Positions 46,550-58,492 of a stretch of 60,000 nucleotides of DNA are shown here, piece by piece. Position 1 is the stretch's first letter. Every line of letters begins with the position of its first letter. The translations under genes and the position numbers were made by a program. The notes beneath the pieces were generated by a model that was not told where the DNA came from, made no database searches, and saw only the letters and a program-made list of their open reading frames with translations. This DNA is from Owenia fusiformis (taxonomy: Eukaryota; Annelida; Polychaeta; Sabellida; Oweniidae), in NCBI GenBank assembly GCA_903813345.2, contig CAIIXF020000012.1, positions 28,410,684 through 28,470,683 of the forward strand. The letters are read 5' to 3'.

Positions 46550-49500
46550 CTACAGACGCGTTTGCGCAATAATTATGGGACTCTGTCCCTGGGACGCCTC
46601 CCAAAAATCAACCTGACTGTACCCGTCGTTAACACAGCATGCTGGCGCTATTTGTTCCTTGGCTGATTTGCCCTTCTTTAGTCGGTTCTTCAGTGTCTTG
46701 CAAAGATTTATCAATTTAGTTGGCTTCATTGGTGCCATGGCTCTCTTCACGCTCTTTCTGAACGTGTTCTTCTTTTCTTTGGAGTACTTGTCACTCTCTC
46801 GGCCAGGGATTTCCATGATAGCTACACCTCCATCCTGTGGTTTTTTAAAGCTGACTTGCTTTGTCTTGATCTTGGGGACAACTGCATCATTCACCATGAT
46901 ATCAACATCGGGAGTTTTATCATCGCCATGTTTTAGAACTGAGCCCTCGTCAATCTTCTCGATGACGTTGGATGACAGAACTTGCCTCCCCAAATCGTGT
47001 GGCTTATTCGCACAGAGTCCGCGTGTTTCCTTCTTTGTGTAAACTCTGGGTGATCTTCTCAGACTAAGTCGGTGTGGTGTCTTCACAGAAGCGACAACTG
47101 CAATTGCGTTCTGAACAACTTTCTCACTGTCATCTAACATACGCTGCAGAGCCAACAGCTCCGCTATATGGCTATTCGCAGGACATGGATGAATGCCATC
47201 AGCTTTTTGACCAAGATCATCATTGTTATTCTCTTTCACTTTGGGATCAGCCTGATTTGTCTGCTCTTTACGTTTGTCCTCATCGTGTTTCTCTGTATCC
47301 TTAACGACAGCACTGAGACTAAGATCAACTGGTTTTAATTTGCAATTAGCCTCATTTGCGATGTCAGAGACGATTGTAGGACGGATAATATCTTGAGATA
47401 TTTTGCTGCTTCTCCCATTGTCATCTTTTAGTTGTACTGATGGGCGCTCGTGAATCTTCTCATGGCATTTGGATGATGACACTTGTCTCTCCAAAGCAGG
47501 TGGCTTATTCCCAAGGTGTCCGCGTCTTCCCTTCATCATGTCAAATTTGGGTGACCTTCCCAAACTATATCGGTGTGGTGTCTTCACAGAATCAACAAAT
47601 GCAATGGCGTTTTTAACAACTCTCTCACTGTTATCCAACATACGCTTCAAAGCAAACAGCTCCTCTATACGCCCATTCGAAGTACATGAATGCATGAGAT
47701 CGGATTTCCAAAAGAGATCACCGTCGGTATCAACCTTTCCTTTGGGTCCAGCCTTATTTGTCTCGTCCTTACTTTCGGAGTCATCGTGTTTCTCAGTTCC
47801 CCAATTGGCGATGTCAGAGACAGCTGTGGGCCTAATTCGTTCCTGATTGATATTAACCTGTTGAGATCTTTGTCTGTTTTTCCCCTTGGTGTTTAAAGGA
47901 TCTTGGTCACGATGGTCATTAGTTTGTGGATTGGCACCTTCTGCAAAGAGGCTGGTGTAGTCATGACGACAGTCCTTGGTGATATCTTTCCGATTATTGA
48001 GCGTGGATTTCATTATCTCATCGAGCGTATCAATTGCAGACTTTTTCTCAGCATGTGGAGTTATGATGTTCGTTTCTTTCGGCATCTTTGGGTATGGCTC
48101 ACCACATTGCTGTATGTCATCTGAAAAGATACAGTCTAGGGTGTTTCATTTTTCAAGAATGTTTTCAGATCACAACGGCCCTACCTTTAACACGGGCCCC
48201 TTTTAAACAAAATTGAATTTTTTCAATTGAAAACACTGTTTAATTACTATTGGCGTTTAGTAGAGCGCTATTTTGTCCATTGTTACATGAATTTTGATAC
48301 GTCTTCAATCTTTCTGTAATATATAATATATAAAACACTAATGGGCGGGGGGGGGGGATCATCTGACCTGGCGTTTCATAAATTGAAGAGGTAAAGCAAA
48401 AAATAAGGTACCATATTGGAGTTCATTCAAAACTTTCGAGGGGGTGTATTAAAATCTAAAAAAGTAGGTCAAATGGGGTCAGAAGTAGGTCAAAGTAACA
48501 GGTGAGCTTTTTTCGCGTATTTTTTACTTTTTTCAGTCAAAAACATCATATACTGTATTTTTAGACAGAAAGGGTACTAAATGTGATACATGTATATAGT
48601 ATCTACCTTTTCTGGACAAAAAAACTGTGGGTAGATACCTTTCCTAGATCCAGATATAGGTAATTTGGTCGAAAATTTGACGAAAACGTTCCGGGTATTA
48701 CGTTCGCCCTTGCGCTATGCAGTTCAGGCACTTTTATTCTTAAAATATGTTTTATTAGATTTACAATGGGATATTTTACGGTAAAAAATTTCTAAAATAA
48801 TCAAATTGTTGACAGAAATTGCTGAATTTATTCGCCCGATGTGCATTTTAAAATTTTTTCGACCACAGGGGTCGTGTAAATCTGCAATATGTTTGCGATA
48901 AAAAGTGCGAGAAACGTATAATTTCCAAAAATTGAAAGTGTTTTAATGTACGTATTCCCAACAGGAAAATCGATTGAAACCTTTCCTGTCATATGTTTAG
49001 CAAAGAAGTGCGAAACAATGTTTTCCATTCAAAAGTGAGCGTCGCCCGTAATCCAATGTGACGGGAAGAACATACAGCAATTATAACTTTTGCCAAGCAC
49101 ATGGGAAACGCTTCAATTTTACAAAATGAATGTAAAAAGATTTGGGTCACAGCCTCCCTAGATATAATCAAGATTAGTGTTACATTAACAAAGCTACACC
49201 ATCTTTCATCTTATTTATTGGACACTTTGAATACATTTTGCAGAAACATACGGAGAGTGTAAACAAAAGGCCATTTGTGCTAGGGATAAAATCCTATTTT
49301 TGATCATTTTGTAATCTACAAATTGTAAATGCTGTATTCACTAAATCCATTTATTAGTGTTCATTGTCACAGACTTTATTACAATTTTTTGTCACTAAAA
49401 ATGGATTTAATATTACCAGACTATGAACTTATTTAATGTAATCAGATACTGTATTGACTATATTTATTTTTTGAATAAAATGAAACATCTCACAGGTAAT

Positions 49501-50942
49501 GAAATACTGTAGGCCTATAAGTGGTTATTTCGCCTAATCATTAACATGAATTTGCCCATTGGCTAATAAAAATTAAATGTCGGAAACATTACATTCATAC
49601 ATAGATGTTCTCCAATAGGAAGTATAGATTGAAAAAAATCTTGAAATCTTGTGATATTATATGAGCCTGGCCATAGAAAAAACGGTCTTATCACAAAAAT
49701 TAAAATTGTGCTACAGAGCCAAAAATGTGCCCACGATTAAGAGGAAAATGTGCTAAATTCAGATCCGACTTTTTGGTCTATACATGCAAGGAAAAATTGT
49801 TAGGACATAAGCCATGGCTCATTTGAAAGGTGTCTTTGTGCGTTTTAAGATAAACAAAAAATCAGAATATTGAAAAAATCTGTGATAAGACCACCTTTCC
49901 TGTGGCCTGGCTCATATATTAAAAATTCTCGAGGGTGTGTTACTTGTCTGTAGAGTATGTGCTGATCCGGGATCAATCGGCTCCTGAGACGCCACAAAGA
50001 ATCGCCATCCGCGTATCGTCAACACAAGAACCAGTACTATAAGGGCACAGGCTATACAGGTCACATATGTCACGTTCCAGTCTAGACGGAACCAACCACT
50101 CCTAAAATAATGACATGATGATATACTTAACATATGTGGTAAACACCTGTATTCATGAAGTCCGGATTGACTTACTTAACAGGCGTGATGAAAAAAGTGA
50201 TATCCGATTCCATTTTTTCAATTTTCAAAATCTGGACATCGGGTTCTGCTCAGTTATAGAGCTTTTGGCCCACGTTGCTTTAATTTTGCTTGTCAGCATT
50301 CTGTCAGTTTCCTGGCAAAAAATAACTCTAGTCATTATGCAGGATTCCGGGGGTTAGCAAGACATTTACCTTAATATCCTAGTACAAGCGACCTACGGGC
50401 ACTCGGTGAGATATCCATATTTTTCTCAGGATATTCCCAATATCTAAAACCTCCCATAACATAACCCTCATATATCTAAGCTGAAGTTTTTAAACTCGTT
50501 TGAAAACTCGAAAAAATTGGAAAATAAAATGTGTCCCAGTTTGAAGATTCATCCATTTTTGAGAATCGGCAATGTACATGTACCTAGTAACTAGTTGTGG
50601 AACAGTGAAGTGGAGAAATCACTTATTCAGAAAGATGCATTTTGAACGTTTTTGTACTATTTAAGAGATATCCTATCATATTTTACTTTTTTCATTGGAA
50701 CATGTATTTTATAGGGGTTAAAGGGAATGTATACGCAACCCTTTAAATGATTCCACAATATACACAATTGACAGTTATTCCGTATTGTGTTTTTTTGTTT
50801 TTTTGCCATAATATCGTGCAACAAAACAAGCCGACTATCAAACATGATGAACTTACTGATCTTCCGTCCCGTCTCTCCCTGCATCAATAACCAGTAAATC
50901 CGCAAGGTAAACCATCACAGTCATGCACGAAGCAATTGCCAT
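46550..50942 (-). CDS. Unrecognised membrane protein with duplicated cytoplasmic tail, three exons, 604 residues
   Basis: Exons 50942-50857, 50101-49944 and 48120-46550 have GT-AG borders and agreeing phases (2, then 1), giving 605 codons including the stop. Residues 1-20 are hydrophobic (MAIASCMTVMVYLADLLVID) and may be a signal peptide or first helix; a strong transmembrane segment lies at about 39-60 (TCIACALIVLVLVLT). The rest is charged and probably disordered. It contains an internal duplication, about residues 177-316 and 327-483, each with IRPTxVSDIAN, a RMLDxSExVVxNAIA helix and SVKTPHRxSLxRSP, suggesting phosphorylation sites. KQVSF at 502-506 fits the RVxF PP1-docking pattern, and a lysine-rich segment follows. 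The start is in an AAAATGGC context with CRE-like sites upstream. I do not recognise the family; function unknown. The exon joins are inferred. Confidence 0.8.
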
Positions 50943-51030
50943 TTTGATCTATTTCCGCCTTGTTCGCATGAAAACAAACCAAATTATGTTTATGTTTGTA
51001 TCCAAGCAATGCCGCCTTGATTTTGCTTTA

Positions 51031-51103
51031 TGACGTCATAGCAATAATACTACGTCACAATCATTTTACGGAAGACGGGGAGTTAATAGAATGTGTGACG
51101 TCA
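51031..51103. promoter_or_regulatory. Three CRE-like sites upstream of the 46.55-50.94 kb gene
   Basis: TGACGTCA at 51031 and 51096 are full palindromic CREs, and TACGTCAC at 51051 is a half-site match. All lie 90-165 bases upstream of the minus-strand start codon at 50942. This fits a CREB/ATF-responsive proximal promoter; binding is inferred. The plus-strand MAPEG gene starts 800 bases further on. Confidence 0.55.
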
Positions 51104-51902
51104 ATGCAGCATTGCCATGGATTCAAACGAAAACAAACGATGCAGGCTGTAACTAATCCCATCAAATATGAAGGATAGGCCTTGCAATTGACCAATTTGT
51201 TGATTTATAATAATTTTGTTCCAAATAACGATGGACTAAGATAGGATATCATTTTTTTGGGTATCAAAATACAAATATTAAAACTCTCATTTTCATTTCA
51301 GGAACATAGGGTATATGCACTGGGAGGGCCCGAAGGTAATGTATTTCGTGCTAAGGGATATTTCCCGTATCAAAACCGACCGTCCATAACTGTGGTATTC
51401 CATACCTGATGAGGTTTGAAATAATAAGCAGATCGTCAACGGGCCGGTAGAATAACATCTACAATTGACCTTCCAATCTGTTCCTTACATATTATTGCTT
51501 ACAAGATATAGAATATGGTATCCTGTTCTATGTTTTGAGAGTCATCTATATAATTAGAGAAATAAATCATTGTACGTTATCTTAAACATCTGTACTTTTC
51601 CTAAAATAAAAATGCATTGAAATGACAAGGAATGATATATGACATACGTTACTTGATTTCATTTTCTTAGCCATGAGATAAACGTCATGCTTCGGGAAAT
51701 AAAATTTATTTTGGGTTGACCTTAATAACGCTAAAAAATTAATAATTTTATGAATCGAGCACTCCCGACGATTACTACAATCAAAGCTACTGTTCTGTTA
51801 TGTACTGTAGGTTAATAACAAACTTTACACATGATTATTTAATCTGTTAAGATTGAACTTTGGAATCACAAGCAACGTCTAAAATCTAAATAGAACTTGA
51901 AA

Positions 51903-54194
51903 ATGGAGAGCGTACTGGATTTTAGTAATGTTGTTTTTGCGTCATTTGCATTATGGTCGTCTGTCAGCGTATTAAAGATGATGTTTATGGGAGTTCTGAC
52001 GTCATTGCATCGAGGTGCCGGGAATGTAAGTTCTGGTGTGACATTCTTAAAAATGGCGTTTCAAACGACAAAGTAGATTAGATGAAAAAGAAGTGCCTAT
52101 TACTGACTACCTGCAAATCACAGAGAAAAATTATCATAAGATTATTCAATATCATTATAATAGTATTATAAATGTATGGAATAGCGTACATATCTAACCT
52201 TCACGTGTATTATAATCATTTGTAAGAAAGAGAGATTGCCATCCTCGATATTGAATATTAACTCAAAAAGATTTGGCAGTAATACTATCAATTGCATGTA
52301 ATTTCTGTCAAGGGGATTGCCAAAGGTTATCTAATTAATAATGTAAGGTCCACAACAGAGTGCAGACCGTCAGTAGTTTCAATTATGGTATTGCCAAGCC
52401 AATGGGATCAGATTTAGAACCAACAAGGGGGCAACAAATTCCGGGCACTGCGCCCCCAAATCCGCCAGTGGAAAATGTCAAAGGGGTTTAAATCTGCTGA
52501 ATGCGATGAAAAGAGGATCGTCATGTTTAAAGGCTAAACGCTGCAATTCGCATCCTGAATGACCCGTAAAATATTCTTAATTCTAAATGGAATGTAACTT
52601 ATACATGTGCAATCAATAAACGTAAACATACATCTTCTTTCTCACACCAGAATAGCCTGACAGCGGTAAAGTCAGATACCTTTGTCACAAATGGCGGTTG
52701 ACGCGACGGTTATGTCCGCCATTTGTGACAACGGTATCTGATCGACTTTACCGTTGTCAGGTGTTATTCCGGTGTGTTTCTGAAAATGTCAAGATTGAAA
52801 ACATCCTCAACTAGTATCGTTAGCAAAATGACCAGATTCAATTTTTTTGCAAAGGTTGCAATTTTTCCATTTTATTCACTTTTTATATGATCTATTTTAA
52901 GGTTCTGTCCAAGTCCAAGTCCTTATTGTGTTTAAATGAGAATTTCAGCGTTTAGCACTTAAATCAAAAGTACGCGATATACTGTTAGGAACACCCTGTA
53001 TACCTATATGGCGATTCGAATTTGAAAACTATCCAAAATGTTGCAAAATCGTCATCTATTTCCCACTGAACAAAGCACTTAGTATACGAGTAGACCACAT
53101 ATTGTATCAACGAATTAATACTTAGAGGTTATGTCACTATGACGTGAAATATGCCTGAGTTCTCCCAATATAGGCCGACCTTGGGAGGCTCTATATTTGG
53201 GCAAGAACGAAGGCATATTTCACGTCATAGTGACATAACTGATGTATTACATGCCTTTGTTCCCATGGTTACTTTGTATCAATGACGTGACGTCATGATA
53301 TTATCATGGTTATTAAAGAAATCTAATATCAAAACGAGGTAAGCGGGCTATATCGGGGTAATCGGGCAATATCGGTGGATATAGCTCGCTAACTTTCCCA
53401 TTGACTTCCATACAAATGCTTCGCTAGGTATGTAATACTAGGTGAACATTGACTTTGTTCACAGTTTATATAAGGCTTGAATACAGATGTTCGAATTAGA
53501 ATTACAGCTATTACTCTTCTATCCATGATGTATTTTCAAAGCTAGAAAAAATAATTTTATTGTTTAGGTCTACACGAACCCAGAAGACATTGCAATGTTT
53601 GCAACAAAGAGAGGTGTTAGTCCTAACCCGAATGACCCAAAAGTAGAACGAGCAAGACGGTGAGTAGTTAGTAATCTTTTCTCTACTCCTCTTTTTAGAT
53701 CAACAGTCGCTTTAAGTCCCATTGTATGGATCATTTAACAAAAAATGATAGTCTTTCTTCTGTATCGCAAAGTGAACCAAAAATTGTCTCACGAAAATAA
53801 AAGTACAAATGCGTGCCACGCGGAAAGTACAGAGATGAACCTAAGGGAAATGCATGAAAAAACTCCATGGAGATATAGGTCCATGATAGAGAGGACCGAC
53901 TGATCAATCCCGTACTACACATGATTACACGTTTTGAATAATTGCATTTTCAGAAACCACCTGAACGACTTAGAGAACATCCCAGCGTTTGTCCTGCTTG
54001 GATTTTTCTATGTGCTGACACGACCATCGCCATGGCTAGCAGTGATGCACTTCAGAGTGTTTGGCGTAGCTAGGATAATACACACCCTCAGCTACCAGCT
54101 CAGCCTACAACCATGGAGGGCAATAGCACATATAGCATCTGTTGTAGTACTTACATCTATGGCAGTGCAGATTTTCTCAATGGGACAGTGGTAG
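51903..54194 (+). CDS. MAPEG-family protein, MGST1/mPGES-1-like, three exons, 151 residues
   Basis: MAPEG proteins are four-helix trimeric ER membrane enzymes that use glutathione, either for conjugation/peroxidase activity (MGST1) or for PGH2 isomerisation (mPGES-1). Exons 51903-52025, 53568-53659 and 53954-54194 join in phase (0, then 2); lengths in human are 155 and 152 residues. Exon 1 encodes helix 1 (FASFALWSSVSVLKMM). Exon 2 has a TNPEDIAMFA segment as in MGST1 and ends ERARR; exon 3 opens NHLNDLEN, giving the conserved R-x-x-x-N-D-x-E glutathione-site motif, then MHFRVFGVARIIHTLSY with the catalytic-region arginine. The NPED block favours MGST1 and the helix-4 region resembles both, so I give no symbol. 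Intron 2 is short; intron 1 holds two hairpins. The first Met is used since it precedes helix 1 directly. Confidence 0.93.
52649..52776. repeat. Hairpin of about 55-bp arms in MAPEG intron 1
   Basis: CACACCAGAATA..CCTGACA..CGGTAAAGTCA..ATACC..TTGTCACAAATGGCGG is followed, after a 16-base loop, by its near-complement. A partial relative (TTATGTCCGGCATTTGTGAC and on) occurs at 32463-32510 inside the 5.4-kb element, so this is a dispersed short foldback MITE. Confidence 0.8.
53128..53239. repeat. Perfect 29-bp inverted repeat, MAPEG intron 1
   Basis: GTTATGTCACTATGACGTGA and the next nine bases at 53128-53156 are exactly inverted at 53211-53239. The 54-base loop has its own weak pairing (CCCAATATAGG / CTATATTTGGG). 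It includes CRE-like GACGTGA/TCACGTC words. Perfect arms suggest recent insertion or purifying pressure. Confidence 0.85.
53240..53445. repeat. GATATAGC/GATATTGCCCG-rich block between GTATTACAT-type inverted ends
   Basis: GATGTATTACATGCCT (53241) and AGGTATGTAATACTA (53427) are near-inverted ends about 200 bases apart. The interior has CGGGCTATATCGGGGTAATC and GGGCAATATCGG words. It may be a second small MITE directly beside the 29-bp hairpin. Confidence 0.5.
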
Positions 54195-55689
54195 CTGAAA
54201 ATGCATTAAAACAGCTAAAAGTTGATTAAAAATATAAGCCTAGCTTTGAGGTCGATATAACTGTATAAGGATAGCAGGGGTATAATTTTATTGTATTCAA
54301 TATGGAAAATACAAAACAGTTTTATTCGACTGCCATCTTTGTTCAAAAAGCTGTTTGACATCATTTCTTTTCACGTGTTGCAGGCCTCCTAGACTTCCAA
54401 CAACGCGAACATCAGTTCTGATACCGCGAACTACGTTCCTTGCACTCGAACCACGAATCTTATATCGCGAACGTGAAATCTTATATCGCGCACCACCATT
54501 TCCTTGTTTCCGAACATATTTCTTGTACTTCGAACAGAGATCCGTTACCGCGAACAATTTGTACATAATACATCCGGGTGTTTGGGATTCCAAGTTACAT
54601 GTATACCATGCAACGGAGTGAAACAAGGAAACGAAATTCAGTTTCTCCTCCGCTTTCGCCGGACTTTCGTTCCTATGAAAAGCATGCACTTGCATGTTAG
54701 ATGACCCATTCGTCACTGTATTTTGAAACGTAATCTTAAGATTAACATCCACGCGACGCCCCGAGTTGGCAGTTCTTTAAATGATGTGTCAAAGGAAAGC
54801 ACTGCGTCCCACAGTCATTCATTTTTGGGATCAGAGAGTATCTGCGCACGGTGTGGTGTAATAGGAGATGTCATTTGTAAAAGCGATATTTTTTCCTTTT
54901 TATGACCGCCATTTTTTCAGACAAGTTTCTTAAATTTTAAAGATTGTATCATTTAGAGCAATATATTGGGCACATTTTCTGAAAAATTCAAAAGACTCTG
55001 TTCATTGACCTTTCCTATGCTCCTACTTAAAGCTATTTACGGTGACCTTTTCAGAGGACTGAAAAAGTTATTTCATCATGTCTAGGGTCATTCTGACCAT
55101 GGTCAGTGTGATCCTGGTCACACTGCATCATGCGACCTTTAACTACAAGGTTTACTTTTATACAGTACACCTACATTGTAGTAATCAGTTATGGCTGTAT
55201 TCTGTGTAGATGCACTAGCCCGCCCCTCCCGCTGAGATGGGCCCAGAAAAAAGGGTCCGACATTTTAGCGCTCCACATGTCTTGGGTCAGATATCGTCCT
55301 GGTTGCTGAAGTCAGGAATTTTTGGGGAACATGGAGCAAAACGGCCCTCATAATAGTTTGATCCGTGCAGAGGTTTTTCTAATCTGTCAATCATCGCGAA
55401 CTTTCATGTTCCATCTTATGAAGGGATTATATTTCACATTTTCTTTGATTTTTCAGAGTGTTCGAAAATAATGTTGAGAGGAGGGCAAAATGGCCCATGG
55501 GTGGGACAGAACAACCCACAATGAAAGCTTCGGTTTTAAAACCAAGATTAATTAACTACAGGACTCGTCAACACACATTTATTTCAGACGGTCAAAGATT
55601 AGACAGATAAAGTATTCTTAGCCCTTACCCTAAAATTACGATTTAGTAGTCATTTGATATGTTTTGAAACAAAAACCAAGTGTTAAAAT

Positions 55690-57300
55690 CTTTATCAGCA
55701 GGCCCGTAAGACACTTTTTTCCAAGGGGGGTGCGGTTTTTAGCTTATTAAAGAAAATTGTCAATTTTTTTGCCGCGTAAATCAAATCGCGTAAGACAGAG
55801 GGGGGGGGGGGTCAGTTACTCCCTATATTGGTTTGGAATTAACAAATGCAACTTCCAAACGTTCCAATTTTTTGTGGGGGGTGTGAGGAGTGGTCCACTT
55901 CCCCTAGAAAATTTTACAGTTTTGAGATGCTAATTGGTGCTTTCTGGGCACTTTCAAAGTGTAAGTTTCTAAGTAGTACGCCACCACCACAAGAATAAGA
56001 GTTGAGTGAATAAAAAACCGAGCATTTAGGGGGGTCTGGGGGTTCTCCCCCAGGAAAATTTTGAAATTTGCTTGTATTTGGAGCGAATTTGCAACCATCT
56101 GGTACGCCTGTGCGTTATGAGTCAATAAGAAAAATGTGTATTTTTTTCAAATTCTTTTGGGGGTGTCAAAGAGGATGAGAGGGTGAAGTGGGGTGGGGTG
56201 CCAGTAGGGGAGCAAGGGGTTGTCCCCCAGAAACATTGACCATATCAAGATGCTATTTGATGATGTCTGGGCACTTAAAAAATGTCTGAGACAATACATG
56301 AAATTCAGAATATTTATTTTGTTTTGTGGGGGATGTGAGGGGTGGCTAACTCTCCTAGAAAATTTTACAATTTAAAGATGGTATTTGGTGCTTCTGGGCA
56401 CTTTTAAAGGTATTAGTCAATAAAAAACATTGAAAAACAATCACAATTTTTTTCAAATTTTGGGGGTGTCAAAGGGGGGGGGGGGGGGGTGGGGCTGGGG
56501 TGCCAGAGGGGGAGCAAGTGTTTGTCCCCCATATCAAAATTTACAATATCAAGGTGCTAATATATTTCCCAAGAAAATTTTACAATTTTAAGATGCTATT
56601 TGGTGCTTTCTGGGCACTTTCAAAATGTATGAGTCAATAAAAAAATTTGAAAAATCTCAATTTTCTTTTTTTGGGGGGGGGGGGTGTTAAGGGGGGGGGG
56701 CTGCCAGAGGGGGGGGGTGGAGTGGGGATGCCAGAGGGCGAGTAAGTGTTAGTCTTCCAGAATTATTAACTTTATCAAGGAGCTATTTGATGATGTCTGG
56801 GCAATTTAAAAGTGTCTGAGACAATACATAAAACAAATTCAGAACTTTTCAATTGTTTTGTTTGGGGTGTGAGGGGTGGTCCACTCCCCCTAGAACATTT
56901 TACAATTTTACGAGACTATTTGGTGCTTTCTGGGCATTTTCAAATTGTATGAGTCAATTAAAGATTTTGAGAAAATCACTTTTTGGGGGGGGGGTCAAGG
57001 GAGGCGCCAGAGGGGGGGGGGGTGGTATGCAAGTGCAAGATGCAAGAGGGGAAGCAAGTCCCCCAGAAACACTAACTATATCAAGGAGCTATTTGATGAT
57101 GTCTGGGCACTTTAAAAGTGTCTGAGACAAAACAAATTTTACAATTTTAAGATGCTATTTGGTGCTTTCTGGGTACTTTCAAACTGTATGAGTCAATGAA
57201 TTCAAAAAAAAAATTTTTTCAAATTTTTTTTTCAAATTTATTTTGGGGGGTAACAAAGGGGGGTGCGGTCGCACCCATCGCACCCCCCCATCTGACGGCC
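55690..57300. repeat. Higher-order tandem repeat with long G runs
   Basis: Two alternating blocks recur: AAAATTTTACAATTTTAAGA with GCTATTTGGTGCTTTCTGGG (about 55907, 56361, 56575, 56890, 57135), and ATCAAGGAGCTATTTGATGA with TGTCTGGGCACTTTAAAAG (about 56237, 56774, 57077). They are separated by G tracts of up to 18 bases. At least five blocks of the first type are present. The G tracts could form quadruplex structures and are likely to be length-unstable. Confidence 0.8.
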
Positions 57301-57410
57301 TTGATCAGGATGATAGATTGTTATTTTCCTGTATGTAAACAGTTAATCCCACAAGCCGTAATGGGGGAGGGGGCAACATTTAAGTTAAGTTTTCATCTAA
57401 AACGTTGACA

Positions 57411-57570
57411 GGCAAAGGGTAGCATCTTCAAATTATCAGTAGCTGGAGCGACAGATATAGCACATCAAGTATTCTATAAAATCAGGAATATTGTACATAG
57501 GGTAACTCATTTCTTTATTATGATGCAATCATCGGCTCAAATGGACAAATTTGGAAAAATGCTGGTAAAG
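57411..57570. mobile_element. Fragment of the piggyBac-like MITE family
   Basis: Blocks GGGTAGCATCTTCAAATTAT, CAGTAGCTGxAGCxACAGATATA, ATTGTACATAGGGTxACT and TTATTATGATGxAATCATC match 27030-27160 of the exon-1 MITE in the same order. The ends are missing. It lies inside the 3.7-kb element. Confidence 0.75.
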
Positions 57571-58257
57571 AGAAAGAAGATATTCTGGATTTTGAAGCCC
57601 TGTGATCGGAGGATGTCACTAGCTAATTTGGCCATACGTGTTGTTACTCAAAAGTCAGGTTTTTGTTGTTATTACCCAGCCCTTTCACTGAAAATGTCAA
57701 TGCGCGTGATTGCAAGGTAGTCCCAATATCTTGTGTTTCCTAGAGCTTGAAAATACTGTTATCGTCAATGATTGGATATTCATTCACATGCATGAAAAAC
57801 TGGGAAAATATTTCTTCCGCATTCCACATGAAAACACCTCTTTGGAATTACACTTATGCGTAATAATACGAACAAAATTATGGACTTTTTTCGATCAGAT
57901 GCGTGGTTCGCGGTAACGGATCTTTGTGCGAGGTACAAGAAATATGTTCGGAAACAAGGAAATGGTGGTGCGCGACATAAGATTTCACGTTCGCGATATG
58001 AGATTCGTGGTTCGAGTGCAAGGAACGTAGTTCGCGGTATCAGAACTGATGTTCGCGTTGTTGGAAGTCTAGGAGGCCTGTGTTGGGATATTCATATTTT
58101 TCTTATAACAGTCTACTTGGAGTTTGATTTTCTTGCTTAGTTTCTTTTCATTTTTTGTTTTTTTCCTTTGGCACTTGTTCTTAGATATTTGCCTTTATAA
58201 AATAAAGCCACTCAGCCTCATCTCCTAGCTCACGTATGGGTCCCTTCCCATCCAGTC

Positions 58258-58445
58258 ACTTTTTTATACACGAAGAGCAATTAATTGTTATACGAGTTTT
58301 AAAGTATTTTCATTGAAGTTCACGTTTTTATGAAAGGTAGCTTTATTCTTCTAAAATGATATTTTATATAGTTTTTTTTATACACGAAGAGCAATTAATT
58401 GTTATACGAGTATAAAGTTTTTTGATTGAAGTTCATGTTTCTAAA
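58258..58445. repeat. Tandem duplication, unit about 115 bp
   Basis: TTTTTTATACACGAAGAGCA with the following ATTAATTGTTATACGAGT occurs at 58261 and 58374. Both copies are followed by a TTGAAGTTCAxGTTT block, with few differences. Probably a recent local duplication. Confidence 0.85.
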
Positions 58446-58492
58446 ATTACATTTCTATTCTAACTCACACTTAAGAAACATAACATTTACTA

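Larger units (their letters stand above)
54380..58080. mobile_element. 3.7-kb element with 176-bp TIRs made of 21-bp-period CGAAC repeats, 5-bp duplication
   Basis: CAGGCCTCCTAGACTTCC starts at 54380 and its inverse ends at 58080. TGTTG flanks both sides (54375-54379, 58081-58085), a 5-bp target-site duplication. The TIRs are nearly identical over 176 bp. Within them CGAAC (once CGCAC) recurs at spacings of 20-22 bases eight times, mostly as GCGAAC. The interior has no transposase-like frame but holds a G-run minisatellite and a piggyBac-MITE fragment. It starts 185 bases after the MAPEG stop codon, so it may lie in that gene's 3' UTR. Superfamily unassigned. Confidence 0.88.

Noticed and set aside
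46659-48206. Several plus-strand open frames opposite the 46.55-kb gene
   Set aside because: They are antisense shadows of the long minus-strand exon 3, which has consistent splice joins and internal protein duplication.
52986-53003. Possible transposon end AACACCCTGTATA
   Set aside because: No matching inverted end with the same adjacent sequence was found nearby, so it may be a chance match or a solo end.
54297-54752. 151-codon minus-strand frame and its relative at 57856-58140
   Set aside because: Both frames run through the inverted copies of the 21-bp-period TIR; the shared protein is a by-product of the DNA repeat, not evidence of a gene.
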